Origin: M0108 sp963841065
GTDB lineage: Bacteria; Pseudomonadota; Gammaproteobacteria; Chromatiales; Chromatiaceae
NCBI GenBank assembly: GCA_963841065.1
Contig: CAWJBI010000047.1
Span: forward strand, 124,001 to 188,000
Length of the DNA: 64,000 bases
Direction of reading: 5' to 3'
The notes beneath the pieces were generated by a model. It was not told the origin of the DNA and did no database searches. It saw only the letters and a program-made list of their open reading frames with translations. Both the position numbers and the translations under genes were made by a program. This document shows, in pieces, positions 37,023-44,812 of the stretch; the stretch's first letter is position 1, and each line of letters starts with the position of its first letter.

Positions 37023-37106
37023 ATGCCAAGGAAAAGGCCAAGGAAAATGGCAAGCTCCGGGGCGGTTTACTTAATTCGTTCGGCCATGAAACAGACAATT
37101 GCCTAA
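37023..37106 (+). CDS. Small basic 27-aa cassette peptide (putative)
   Basis: A 27-codon frame that starts MPRKRPRKMASSGAVY and ends with TIA and a TAA at 37104-37106. A GGGAG box lies 5 nt before the ATG. The stop codon falls inside the first box of the following attC (GCC TAA C), the same arrangement as in the toxin gene at 39235-39513. This makes a real cassette gene plausible. The N-terminus is very basic (PRKRPRK). It could also be the remains of a longer gene. I recognise no family. Confidence 0.45.
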   Translation: MPRKRPRKMASSGAVYLIRSAMKQTIA

Positions 37107-37196
37107 CCTTTGCCTCAAAAGCGAGCGCGCGCCACGGGCGTTGTGCTAATTCGGTAGCTCATAGGGGCGCGCGCCGCTTTAGGCTTCACGTTAGGC
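37101..37196 (+). repeat. attC recombination site 1
   Basis: Starts with GCCTAAC (37101-37107) and ends with GTTAGGC (37190-37196), the exact inverse-core and core boxes. The inner arms GCCTCAAAAGCGAGCGCGCGCC and GGCGCGCGCCGCTTTAGGC, split here as two strings, pair with a few unpaired extra bases (including an A after AAAGCG). This is the extrahelical-base pattern that sets strand choice by IntI. Length 96 bp. Confidence 0.88.
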
Positions 37197-37221
37197 TCAA
37201 AGAGAAGGGGCCGGTTCCTAC

Positions 37222-38406
37222 ATGAAATCGTCTGATCCTTATCTGATACTCCGGCCTCGTTGCCTTGTTAGCGAAGCGCCGAAAAAGTTGCTGCCGTATC
37301 TTGATACCGTTCGACGTGCAAGCACATGGAAGGCACTTGGTTTTCCGGTCAAATTAGATGACTATGGTTATCCATTACGAGGAATATCAAAAGCGCACGA
37401 CTTTTCGCTTGCGCGAGAAAGCGATCCCATCATCGCCGACGCGATCCGCACAGAAAAGAAGGCCGTAAGACACCCTCTGCCTGTTTTCGAGTATGTGCTC
37501 GCCGGCTGCGATCTATCCGAGTTTGTTGATCTTCCGGAGGATGTGAAAACATACTGCCAGGGCAATCTTCTGCGCGTTAATGGCAAACCTGAACATGCGT
37601 TGCCTTTTTTGGAAAGGGCTTGCCACCTTAATCCCGATGAAGTCCGATACAGAGAAGTTTTCTACCCTCTGCGGTTGGCATTAGGGGACTTGTCTTCCAT
37701 CCAGGATGAATTTACATACTTTGAACGCGACATGGATTCTATTATCCACACCGGGAGATTTGAGGAATGGATGAAGGCTCTCATCGCCGCCAAAGATTAC
37801 TCGTCAGCAATACAACTAATCTCCCAAGTGGATGCGGCTCTTTCACGCCTCGCAGATGGCTCAACTACTGCCCGCTTCTACACCGCGCAAAAACCTGATG
37901 GCTACGCGTATAAGCGCGAACAGTTTGTCAAAAAGGCGGAAAAATTCCTGTCTCGAATCCAAAAGCTCGAGGAGAAAGCTGCTCGCCTCATTGCCCCAAT
38001 AAGGAAGGCCACGAAAAGCCAGGCCCCCACCCGCAGCGCTCCACAGGCCGCTTTGGTTCTTCGAGGTGCAGATGTTGCGGAAGTACTTTATAACTTCACT
38101 CAGCGCTGTTTCATCGGCGAGAAGGGCGAAGAACCTCTTGACTTATCGGCAGAAAATTACGTCTTTTCAAGATTGATCAGCGGCCCGCTCAACTTGCTTG
38201 AAGTTCATCAAATGCCTACGAAATATCGGCGGTTACTCCGTGAAATTCTGACTCAATACATCATGTTTCTTGAAATGAACCGAGGTCTTCCTTTCCCCCC
38301 GGAATTTTTGGCTGGTTCATCAAAGGAACGACTCGCTCTTCCTTTGCTTCAATATATCCACGAGCATCGCTGGCCGTTTCCTCAAATGCTCCCTTCAATG
38401 CAATGA
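37222..38406 (+). CDS. Unknown 394-aa protein encoded by an integron cassette
   Basis: A 394-aa soluble protein with clearly lower GC and different codon use from the chromosome around it. Residues about 115-175 look like a TPR-type helical pair (LLRVNGKPEHALPFLERACH, LNPDEVRYREVFYPLRLALG). Residues about 240-265 are a Lys/Glu-rich helix (QFVKKAEKFLSRIQKLEEKA). The C-terminal third is helical (FSRLISGPLNLLEVHQMPTK, ILTQYIMFLEMNRG). No signal peptide, membrane helix or enzyme motif is visible, and I recognise no family. It is complete between attC1 and attC2. The ATG lies 26 bp after the core site, with AGAGAAGGGG upstream. Confidence 0.82.
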   Translation: MKSSDPYLILRPRCLVSEAPKKLLPYLDTVRRASTWKALGFPVKLDDYGYPLRGISKAHDFSLARESDPIIADAIRTEKKAVRHPLPVFEYVLAGCDLSEFVDLPEDVKTYCQGNLLRVNGKPEHALPFLERACHLNPDEVRYREVFYPLRLALGDLSSIQDEFTYFERDMDSIIHTGRFEEWMKALIAAKDYSSAIQLISQVDAALSRLADGSTTARFYTAQKPDGYAYKREQFVKKAEKFLSRIQKLEEKAARLIAPIRKATKSQAPTRSAPQAALVLRGADVAEVLYNFTQRCFIGEKGEEPLDLSAENYVFSRLISGPLNLLEVHQMPTKYRRLLREILTQYIMFLEMNRGLPFPPEFLAGSSKERLALPLLQYIHEHRWPFPQMLPSMQ

Positions 38407-38419
38407 CTGGAACCTTAAA

Positions 38420-38516
38420 GCCTAATAACAGGCTCAAAAGCGCGGCGCGCCACGAGCACTGCCGCTTGACGCCAACGCCGCGGTACGCGCGCCCGCTTTA
38501 GCCTGATACGTTAGGC
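38420..38516 (+). repeat. attC recombination site 2
   Basis: GCCTAAT (38420-38426) to GTTAGGC (38510-38516), 97 bp. Inner arms AGGCTCAAAAGCGCGGCGCG and CGCGCGCCCGCTTTAGCCT pair with unpaired extra bases at the same places as in attC1. The shared CTCAAAAGCG...CGCTTTAG core shows the sites belong to one attC family, as expected in a chromosomal integron. Confidence 0.88.
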
Positions 38517-38541
38517 CCAAATACGAAAAGCACGCAGCATA

Positions 38542-38844
38542 ATGGCAATCACCAGAATATTTCGAGTTCGAATCGTTCCTGAGCTAAGGGAAGAGTTCGA
38601 AGAAAAATTCTCTTCTATATCAATTCGTGCCGTAAACGAGGCACAAGACTTTCTCTCCGTAACCATTCTTAAGCCCACAAAATGGGCACCAGATGAATAT
38701 TCAATGGTTTCCCAGTGGGAAAATGAGGCTGCGCTCAGGGGCTTTGCCGGCGAGCAATGGGTTCACGCCGTCATTCCTCCCGGCATGGAGAAATTCGTTA
38801 TTGAATGTTGGGTTCATCACTATGAATCGTGGGATATAACCTAA
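38542..38844 (+). CDS. Antibiotic biosynthesis monooxygenase (ABM)-like dimeric alpha-beta-barrel protein, integron cassette
   Basis: A 100-aa ferredoxin-like barrel protein: MAITRIFRVRIVPELREEFE opens the first strand and helix, DFLSVTILKPTKWAPDEYSM and VSQWENEAALRGFAGEQWVH give the second half, and VIECWVHHYE the last strand. Members include quinol and heme-degrading monooxygenases and many of unknown role. The lower-GC coding and position between attC2 and attC3 mark it as a cassette. The stop TAA lies in the first box of attC3. Confidence 0.8.
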   Translation: MAITRIFRVRIVPELREEFEEKFSSISIRAVNEAQDFLSVTILKPTKWAPDEYSMVSQWENEAALRGFAGEQWVHAVIPPGMEKFVIECWVHHYESWDIT

Positions 38845-38919
38845 CCGTCGTTTCGAGAGGGATGCTCCAGTAGCCGGCTTCGCCGCCTGTTTCAGCGCCC
38901 CTCAAGCTGCGCGTTGACA
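38839..38919 (+). repeat. Degenerate attC site 3
   Basis: ACCTAAC at 38839-38845 is a good first box and overlaps the stop of the ABM gene. The end box GTTGACA (38913-38919) departs from GTTRRRY. Inner pairing (GAGGG with CCCTC, AGCCGG with CCGCC-like) is weak, and the stem differs from attC1, 2 and 4. It is called from its position and first box. Confidence 0.5.
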
Positions 38920-38932
38920 AATGACGCCATGG

Positions 38933-38972
38933 AAAAAGGGGTCAGGGAAAAAAAGGGGAAAAGGGGTCAGAG
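38933..38972. repeat. Short direct repeat AAAAGGGGTCAG
   Basis: Two copies (38933-38947 and 38959-38972) of AAAA(A)GGGGTCAG sit between attC3 and the antitoxin start. Similar GGGGTCAG-containing short repeats are widely dispersed in some Gammaproteobacteria. The role here is unknown. Confidence 0.5.
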
Positions 38973-39019
38973 CCCTTTTCTGTCGTCATACACAAGTGAA
39001 GTAAGAGAAGAAGAGTGCC

Positions 39020-39238
39020 ATGACTAGCTTGCTTGAGAAAGCCTTTGATGTCGCCTCAAAGCTCCCTACCTTAGAGCAAAACATTCTTGCCAGAACACTT
39101 CTTGACGAAATCGAATCAGAAAGAAAATGGGATGAACTTTTTTCTGAATCGGAGGACGTTTTGGCCCAGATGGCTGCCGAGGCGTTGCGGGAGGAAGCGC
39201 AAGGTATGACAACAGAACTGGACCCTAATAAGCTGTGA
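39020..39238 (+). CDS. Putative antitoxin of a RelE/ParE-type module, integron cassette
   Basis: A 72-aa acidic, helical protein (LLEKAFDVASKLPTLEQNIL, LLDEIESERKWDELFSESED, MAAEALREEAQG). It is placed directly before a RelE-type toxin, with TGA/GTG overlap of 4 bp. The short size, acidic character and position fit an antitoxin. AAGAGAAGAAG lies before the ATG. Confidence 0.75.
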   Translation: MTSLLEKAFDVASKLPTLEQNILARTLLDEIESERKWDELFSESEDVLAQMAAEALREEAQGMTTELDPNKL

Positions 39239-39513
39239 TATCAAGAGCCACCGAAAAATTCTGGAAATGCTTTCGGGCATTGCCACGAGATATTCAAGAC
39301 AAGGCGAAAGATGCCTATACTTTATTTCGTGACGATCCGTGGTATCCAAGTTTGAACTTCAAGAGAGTCCATTCAAGCCTTCCAGTTTACTCCGTGCGCA
39401 TCACGAAAGATTACAGAGCAGTCGGAACTTTGAACGGTGAGAAAATCGTATGGTTCTGGGCGGGAACTCATGCGGAATATAACGGCCTACTGAAGCAATT
39501 GAAAAATGCCTAA
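39235..39513 (+). CDS. RelE/ParE-superfamily toxin, integron cassette
   Basis: A 92-aa protein with the RelE/HigB fold order: TEKFWKCFRALPRDIQDKAK (two helices), FKRVHSSLPVYSVRITKDYR (central strands with basic residues) and KIVWFWAGTHAEYNGLLKQL (last strand and helix). RelE-type toxins cut mRNA on the ribosome. Start is GTG 39235, coupled to the antitoxin. The stop TAA is inside the first box of attC4. Toxin-antitoxin cassettes are known to stabilise chromosomal integrons. Confidence 0.85.
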   Translation: MISRATEKFWKCFRALPRDIQDKAKDAYTLFRDDPWYPSLNFKRVHSSLPVYSVRITKDYRAVGTLNGEKIVWFWAGTHAEYNGLLKQLKNA

Positions 39514-39604
39514 AAGCCGCCTTAAAAGCGAGGAGCGCCACGATCGTTTTTATCGGCTTGCTGGGCCAGTGGGTGGCGCTCCCGCTCTAGGCGGATCGTT
39601 AACG
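39508..39604 (+). repeat. attC recombination site 4 (end of array)
   Basis: GCCTAAA (39508-39514) to GTTAACG (39598-39604), 97 bp. Inner arms CCGCCTTAAAAGCGAGGAG plus CGCCAC and GTGGCG plus CTCCCGCTCTAGGCGG pair with the same extra bases as attC1 and attC2. The last 6 bp of its left box hold the toxin stop codon. No further cassette follows before the GH57 genes. Confidence 0.85.
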
Positions 39605-39790
39605 CAACTGAGTTTGGGAGCCCGGCCAGCGCAGGGTTTCGGTCAGGCCGGTGACGAGGAAGATCGGCCTCGGCGCCGAGGAAGAGGTCGATCTCAGCGC
39701 CACCCGGGTAGGGTAAGGGGTTGCAGGTGAGCATCTAGTCCCGATGCGGTTCGCACCAATGAAATTGCCGCACCACCCTCAACCCCGCCC

Positions 39791-41258
39791 TCAGCCAAAG
39801 TCATTACGCAGTATTTCCCCCGTCCGCCGGCAGATCTCCCGCCCGTAGTCGGTCCAGAGGCCCTGGCCCCAGTAGCGGAAGCAACTGGTCTGGGAGGACA
39901 TGAGGTGAAAGAGGGCGTTGCGATAGCGCTGTTGATCGCTGGGCACGCCGGGCCTGAGGACCTTCTCGTTGAAGAGGACGCTGACCTCTTCCATGGGGCC
40001 GAGGACGTTGTCATAGCCGCGCACCCAGGAGAGGTCGCTGGTCCAGCTCCCGCCCTCCATGTGGAAGCGATGATCGGCGCGCTTGAGCTCCTCGATGACG
40101 CTGGCCAGGCGCTGGGGGCCGTCGCCGGGCTGCATCCGCTCCCAGATCTTGCCGTGGAAGAGGGGCTGGACCACCGGCAGGTCGGCGGGGCGGATGCCCA
40201 GGGCGAAGAGGTGCTCCAGATACTCGCTGGCGTTCAGCAGCGGCACGGGCGAGCCGCTGGCGGCGCGTACCGCCTCCAGGTACTTGGAGGGAAACTCATT
40301 CATCATGACGCCGCCGTTCTCGCCGTCGGCGATCTGGGTGACCAGCGGCGGCACCGAGCGCCCAGCCAGTTCCAGGCGGTTGAGGCCCTGGGCCTCGTAC
40401 CAGGGCTGCATCTGGGCCACCAGCTTGGTGTCCGAGCCCTGGGTCTTGACGATGGCGATGATGTCGGCGGTCTCGCCCTTGGAGTTGGTGCAGACCAGGC
40501 GATGCGGCAGGTGGGGGCGCTCGGGGTGGCGGCCGTTCTCGGGCTGCTCGACGGTGTGCTCCTGGACCAGGACCCACTGGTAGCCGCAATCCCGCAGGGT
40601 CTTGACGAACTCGTAGGCCACGATCCGGGTGGTTGGGCAGGGCCATCTCGGAGGGGGAGAAGCCGCGCACCCGCTCCAGGGCCTCCCAGCCAAAGATGGC
40701 GGCGAAGTGGTGCTGCCAGGCGCGCACATGCAGGCGGAAGTCCTGGGCTGGGGTCGAGGGGGCGACGGCGTGGCCCCAGGGCATGCCGAGCCATTCCACC
40801 GCCCAGTTGTAGTCCGGGTTGCAGGTGACGCCCTTGAGGGCGTCGAGGACGTCGCCCCGGCCCATCTGGCGCAGGCCGTGGAAGAGGGTGCCGGAGTATT
40901 CCAGCATGACCCGCGGCGACTTGCCCTCCCCGATCAATTGCGGGATGAACTCGCCCATGCGCTTGTAGCACCAGGCGAAGACGGGGGCATTGTGGTTATC
41001 GCCGATGCCCTGGTTCTCCATCATGTGCTGGAGGTTGCCGATGAGGGCGGCGCTGCGCAGGTCACCGCCGCCGGCCGGGATCAGGGGCTGGTGCATGTGC
41101 AGGGCGATGGCGGAGGCGGCGCGGACCTGGCCGAAGTCGATGCCCCCCCGGTCCCGGAAGAGGGTCTTGGTGGCGCCGGCGGCCAGGGTGTGCGCGACGT
41201 CGGCCTCGCGGCCAGAGACATTGGGGACGCCTTCGATCGTTTCGGGAAGCGGATTCAC
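39791..41258 (-). CDS. Glycoside hydrolase family 57 protein (apparent frameshift)
   Basis: A GH57-type protein of about 488 aa. IALHMHQPLIPAG is the conserved N-terminal HxHQP motif and QIADGENGGVMMNE the region near the catalytic Glu. GH57 enzymes act on alpha-glucans (amylases, branching and 4-alpha-glucanotransferases). The first ~210 residues and the rest are in different frames; an extra base near 40622 separates MALPNHPD from VAYEFVKTL. The start is GTG at 41258, overlapping the stop of the upstream GH57 gene (GTGA), so the two are coupled and probably work together in glycogen or alpha-glucan metabolism. Confidence 0.85.
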
Positions 41259-42585
41259 GGTTGGGAACCTTCCGTTGGGGTTGAGGATGGGGGAGTAGGG
41301 TCGGATGGGGCGGCGGCTGCGGGGGAGTCCGGGGCCCCCGCCAGGGCATCGGGGTCCGGCGGGGCGGGGGACTCGGCGGGAGCCGGGCTGGCGGGCGGCT
41401 CGGGCAAGCGCCCCCTGACCCGCTCCAGGGCCTGGCGGGAAACTACGAGATCGGCCTCGGACCGGTCCACCCAGGCCTCGCCCCAGTAGAAATTACAACT
41501 CGTCTCGGCGCGCAGCAGGCGCCAGGTGGCCTCCTCCAGGTCGCGCGCCAGTGGCCTCGTCCTGGCTCAGACCCAAGTCCCGGACCTGGGCGCGGGCGGC
41601 ATCCAGGGCGCGGTTTTGGATGAGCAGGGCCTCCAGGGAGGCCTTCTGGGTGCTGGAGCCGGTCCACTGGATGAAGTCGCGGCCGTCGTGCCAGCCGGTG
41701 TTCCAGGCCCCGGTCTCGACCGAGACCTCGCCCATGGGGCCATAGGCGTTCAGATAATTGGAGATGAAGGTGGGCGCCACGGGCGACCGGCCGGCGCGCA
41801 CCCGCTCCAGCAGGGGGAGATAGAAGGCGCTCCAGAAGTTGGCGCCGGGGGTGGTGTTGCGGAACCAGCCGCCGTTCTCGCCATCGGTGCAGGTGGTCAC
41901 CAGGGGCGGGAAGTCGCACCAGCGGGTGCGCTCCTCCACCTCCTTGAGGAACCAGTCCAGCTCCATGCCGGACTCCTGGGCATTGGACAGGTCCCGGTCG
42001 CGGACGATGACCAGGATCTCGGCGCCCTGGTAGCGGGCGATATGGGGCCGGTAACGCAGCTCGTGCCACTTCATCGGGGTGATCGGCTTGACGTGCTCGC
42101 TATCCACCAGGACATAGCGATAGCCATGGGCCCGCAGCAGGGGGATGAGTTCCATCGAAAAACCCATCTCCGGCGGCCAGAAGCCCTGGAAGGCGGGCCG
42201 CCAGAAGAGATGTCGGGCCATGTCCAGCCAGCGCTTGCAGGTGCAGGGGCCGGTCGGATTCGGGGGTCAGGGGCAGGACCGGGTGGTAATAGCCGGTGCC
42301 GAGGATCTCGAACAGGTCCTGGTTCTGGAACTGCCACAGCAGGGCGCCGCAATCCACGGTGCCATAGACCCGCTCCTGGAAGGCCGGGTCCGACAGGGTC
42401 TCCAGCAGGGTGCCGGACAGGGACAGATGGACCCGCGCCAGGTCCTCGTAACCCCAAAGACTGCGCGGTATGCGGTCCAGGGCGTAAAGAATCTCCGTTG
42501 CCTCCCAGTTGCCCTCGTCGAGCATGGCCTGAAGGTTGCCGGGCGGCTGGTGGAGATTGAGGACCAGGGCGTGATGGGCGATCAT
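41255..42585 (-). CDS. Glycoside hydrolase family 57 protein (two apparent frameshifts)
   Basis: A second GH57-type protein of about 443 aa, paralogous to its neighbour. MIAHHALVLNLHQPPGN is the N-terminal motif and the DGENGGWF region lies in the middle. I start at ATG 42585 (AAGGGAC upstream). Frame changes near 42235 (before RWLDMARHLFWRP) and near 41551 (before LARDLEEATW) each fit one extra base. The C-terminal ~50 residues are a Pro/Ala/Ser-rich tail (EPPASPAPAESPAPPDPDA), possibly a linker. Confidence 0.83.
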
Positions 42586-42705
42586 CCGGATGTCCCTTGC
42601 AATGAAATAATCGAATATTTTGATTTTCACCCTGTGCAGCGGGTGACTGCAAGGCGATCGTCATTCCATCACACAATGGCTAAGCCACCAAGAGGTCCCG
42701 TCGCC

Positions 42706-43644
42706 ATGAGCCTGATCCATGTCGTTGCCGGTGCTATCCAGGATGGCCAAGGGCGGGTGCTGATCGCCCGGCGGCCCCTGGGGGTGCACCAGGGCGGGCT
42801 CTGGGAGTTTCCCGGCGGCAAGCTGGAGCCGGGGGAGACCCCGCTCCGGGGGTTGGCGCGGGAACTGGAGGAGGAGCTGGGGATTCGGGTCCTGGCCACG
42901 CGGCCCCTGATCCGCGTCCCGCACGACTATGGTGACCGGCGGCTCGTGCTGGAGGTGCATCGGGTGACGGCCTACGCGGGGGAGCCGATAGGTCGGGAGG
43001 GCCAGCCCCTGGCCTGGCGGCATCCGGAGGACCTGGACCCCAAGACCTTTCCCGCCGCCGACCGGCCCATTATCACCGCCCTGCGGCTGCCCTCCCGCTA
43101 TCTCATCAGCGGGGACGACCCGGCGGAGCCGGCGATGTTCCTGGCGCGGTTGGCGCGGTCGCTGGCGGAGGGGATAGAGTTGGTGCAACTGCGCGCCCAT
43201 GACTTGCCGGACGCGGATTACGCTGCCCTGGCGTTCGCGGCCCGTGATCTCTGCCGGCGGCAGGGGGTGCGGTTGCTGCTGAACCGTGATCCGGCGCGGG
43301 CGCGGGGGCTGGCCGGCGATGGTCTGCATCTGACTGGCCAGCATTTGGCGGGCCTGAGGGAGCGTCCACCCGCATGGCCTCTGGTGGGGGCCTCCTGTCA
43401 CGGGGCGGCGGATCTGGCGCGGGCGGCGGACCTGGGTCTGGACTATGCCCTCCTCTCGCCCCTCAGGCCCAAGTCCCCGCACCCCGGGGCGCCTCATCTC
43501 GGCTGGGAGCGGTTCGCGGTCCTGGTGGCGGACGCCAGGCTGCCGGTTTATGCCTTGGGCGGTCTGGGAACTGGAGATCTGGATCAGGCGATCGAGCGGG
43601 GCGCCCAGGGCATCGCGGCGATCCGGGGTCTCTGGTCAGTGTGA
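42706..43644 (+). CDS. Nudix hydrolase (MutT-type) fused to a thiamine-phosphate-synthase-like domain
   Basis: A 312-aa fusion. Residues 1-130 are a MutT domain with a full Nudix box from GGKLEPGETPLRG to RELEEELGI, expected to hydrolyse 8-oxo-dGTP. Residues 135-312 resemble ThiE (LVQLRAHDLPDADYAALA, GVRLLLNRDPA, LVGASCHGAADLARA, YALGGLGTGDL). This fusion is known in many Gammaproteobacteria, often annotated Nudix family hydrolase. ATG 42706 follows AGAGGT. It converges with and overlaps yacG by 9 bp. Confidence 0.92.
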   Translation: MSLIHVVAGAIQDGQGRVLIARRPLGVHQGGLWEFPGGKLEPGETPLRGLARELEEELGIRVLATRPLIRVPHDYGDRRLVLEVHRVTAYAGEPIGREGQPLAWRHPEDLDPKTFPAADRPIITALRLPSRYLISGDDPAEPAMFLARLARSLAEGIELVQLRAHDLPDADYAALAFAARDLCRRQGVRLLLNRDPARARGLAGDGLHLTGQHLAGLRERPPAWPLVGASCHGAADLARAADLGLDYALLSPLRPKSPHPGAPHLGWERFAVLVADARLPVYALGGLGTGDLDQAIERGAQGIAAIRGLWSV

Positions 43645-43872
43645 GCGCGCGCCGGTGTGGTCGTCCTGGTGACTTTCCCATGCCTCCGGCGACTCCAGCG
43701 GCGCGGCATCGGGGTCCTCTTCCGGGGCGGCGGGGATGCGGTGGCCCTCGTCGAACCAGGCGCCCAGATCGATGAGGCGGCAGCGCTCGCTGCAAAAGGG
43801 CCGCCAGGGAGAGGCGGCGGTCCAGGGGACGGACGCGCCGCAATGGGGACAGGCTACTCGTGTCTCGGTCAT
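43636..43872 (-). CDS. yacG: DNA gyrase inhibitor YacG
   Basis: A 78-aa zinc-finger protein. VACPHCGASVPW and RPFCSERCRLIDLGAWFDEG carry the four zinc cysteines and the GyrB-binding tail. It lies downstream of zapD, as in most Gammaproteobacteria. Confidence 0.94.
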   Translation of the reverse strand: MTETRVACPHCGASVPWTAASPWRPFCSERCRLIDLGAWFDEGHRIPAAPEEDPDAAPLESPEAWESHQDDHTGARSH

Positions 43873-43892
43873 GACGCTTCCCGCCGGGGGCC

Positions 43893-44660
43893 TTAGAGCA
43901 CGCAGCAGGTCAGGCTGAATTCCAGGTCGTCGCGGATCGGCTCCGGGGCCTCCTCGATGCCACCGCGCAGGAAGCGGATAGCGAAGCGGTTCTTGTGGCC
44001 GCTGATTTCGGGGAAGAGGGAGGGGTCGGTCTCCACCGTGATACGAATCAACTGGGCCGGCGCGGGGGATTCCAGGGACTCCTGATAGAGGCCCTCGTGG
44101 GCTATGACCCGGCGCGGGGCGCCGCTGCGGCGAATGAAGTCGAGCAGCAGGTGGATGGCGGCTCTGACGGGCGCCAGGTCCTCGGTCCAGAGGGCGATCT
44201 GACGGTCACGCTCGCGCACGGGCCGGGCCAGCCAGTGATAGTACTGGGGGAGGTCGAAGCCGCAGGTGCCGCCCGGGAGGCTGCCGCGCTGGGCGACGCC
44301 CTTGAGAAATTCGTTCTCGCGGATACGCTGGCCGATGGGGCGCTCCAGGTTGCGCAGGCCCTCTACGGCGGTGTTGATTTCGGCGAGGAAACCCTCCAGG
44401 GCCTTGCGGCTGACGCCCGGTTTGTCGCGGACGCGCTCCAGGGTGGCGGCCTGACGGTCGAGCTCCTTGATGAGCTCGGTCTTGATGTCGGCGCGGGAGC
44501 TGATGGTGGCGATATCCAGCAAGGTCTCGATCAGGGCCCGCGAGGCCCAGGGGTTGTCCTGGGGCTGGAGGAAGGCTAGCTTTTCGAACAGGTGTTCGAG
44601 CCGCATCTGGGTGCGGGCGCGTTCGTTGAGCGGATGTTCGAAGGTTAGGGTCGTGGCCAC
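43893..44660 (-). CDS. zapD: Cell division protein ZapD
   Basis: A 255-aa cytoplasmic protein that bundles FtsZ filaments (family formerly DUF1342). FEHPLNERARTQMRLEHLFE opens the helical domain, and the remaining pattern (GTCGFDLPQYYHWL, RRSGAPRRVIAHEGLYQ, FAIRFLR) matches the family. It is followed by yacG with a 20-bp gap. coaE, the usual third member, is not here. Confidence 0.94.
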   Translation of the reverse strand: MATTLTFEHPLNERARTQMRLEHLFEKLAFLQPQDNPWASRALIETLLDIATISSRADIKTELIKELDRQAATLERVRDKPGVSRKALEGFLAEINTAVEGLRNLERPIGQRIRENEFLKGVAQRGSLPGGTCGFDLPQYYHWLARPVRERDRQIALWTEDLAPVRAAIHLLLDFIRRSGAPRRVIAHEGLYQESLESPAPAQLIRITVETDPSLFPEISGHKNRFAIRFLRGGIEEAPEPIRDDLEFSLTCCVL

Positions 44661-44812
44661 GGATATTCCAGTTGGGATGGGGTAATAAAGATGCGCGCGC
44701 CCGGAGCGGCTTGTTAATGGTAACGAATTTACGCCTGGCGCGGGAAGTTTCGCGCCGGCCGGGAAAAGAAGGTTCCTCCGACCTGGCCGCGTGACTCGCG
44801 GCGCTCAGGTCT

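Noticed and set aside
39522..39734. A 70-codon minus-strand frame across attC4 and the flank
   Set aside because: It runs through the attC stem, has no ribosome-binding site and no recognisable motif.
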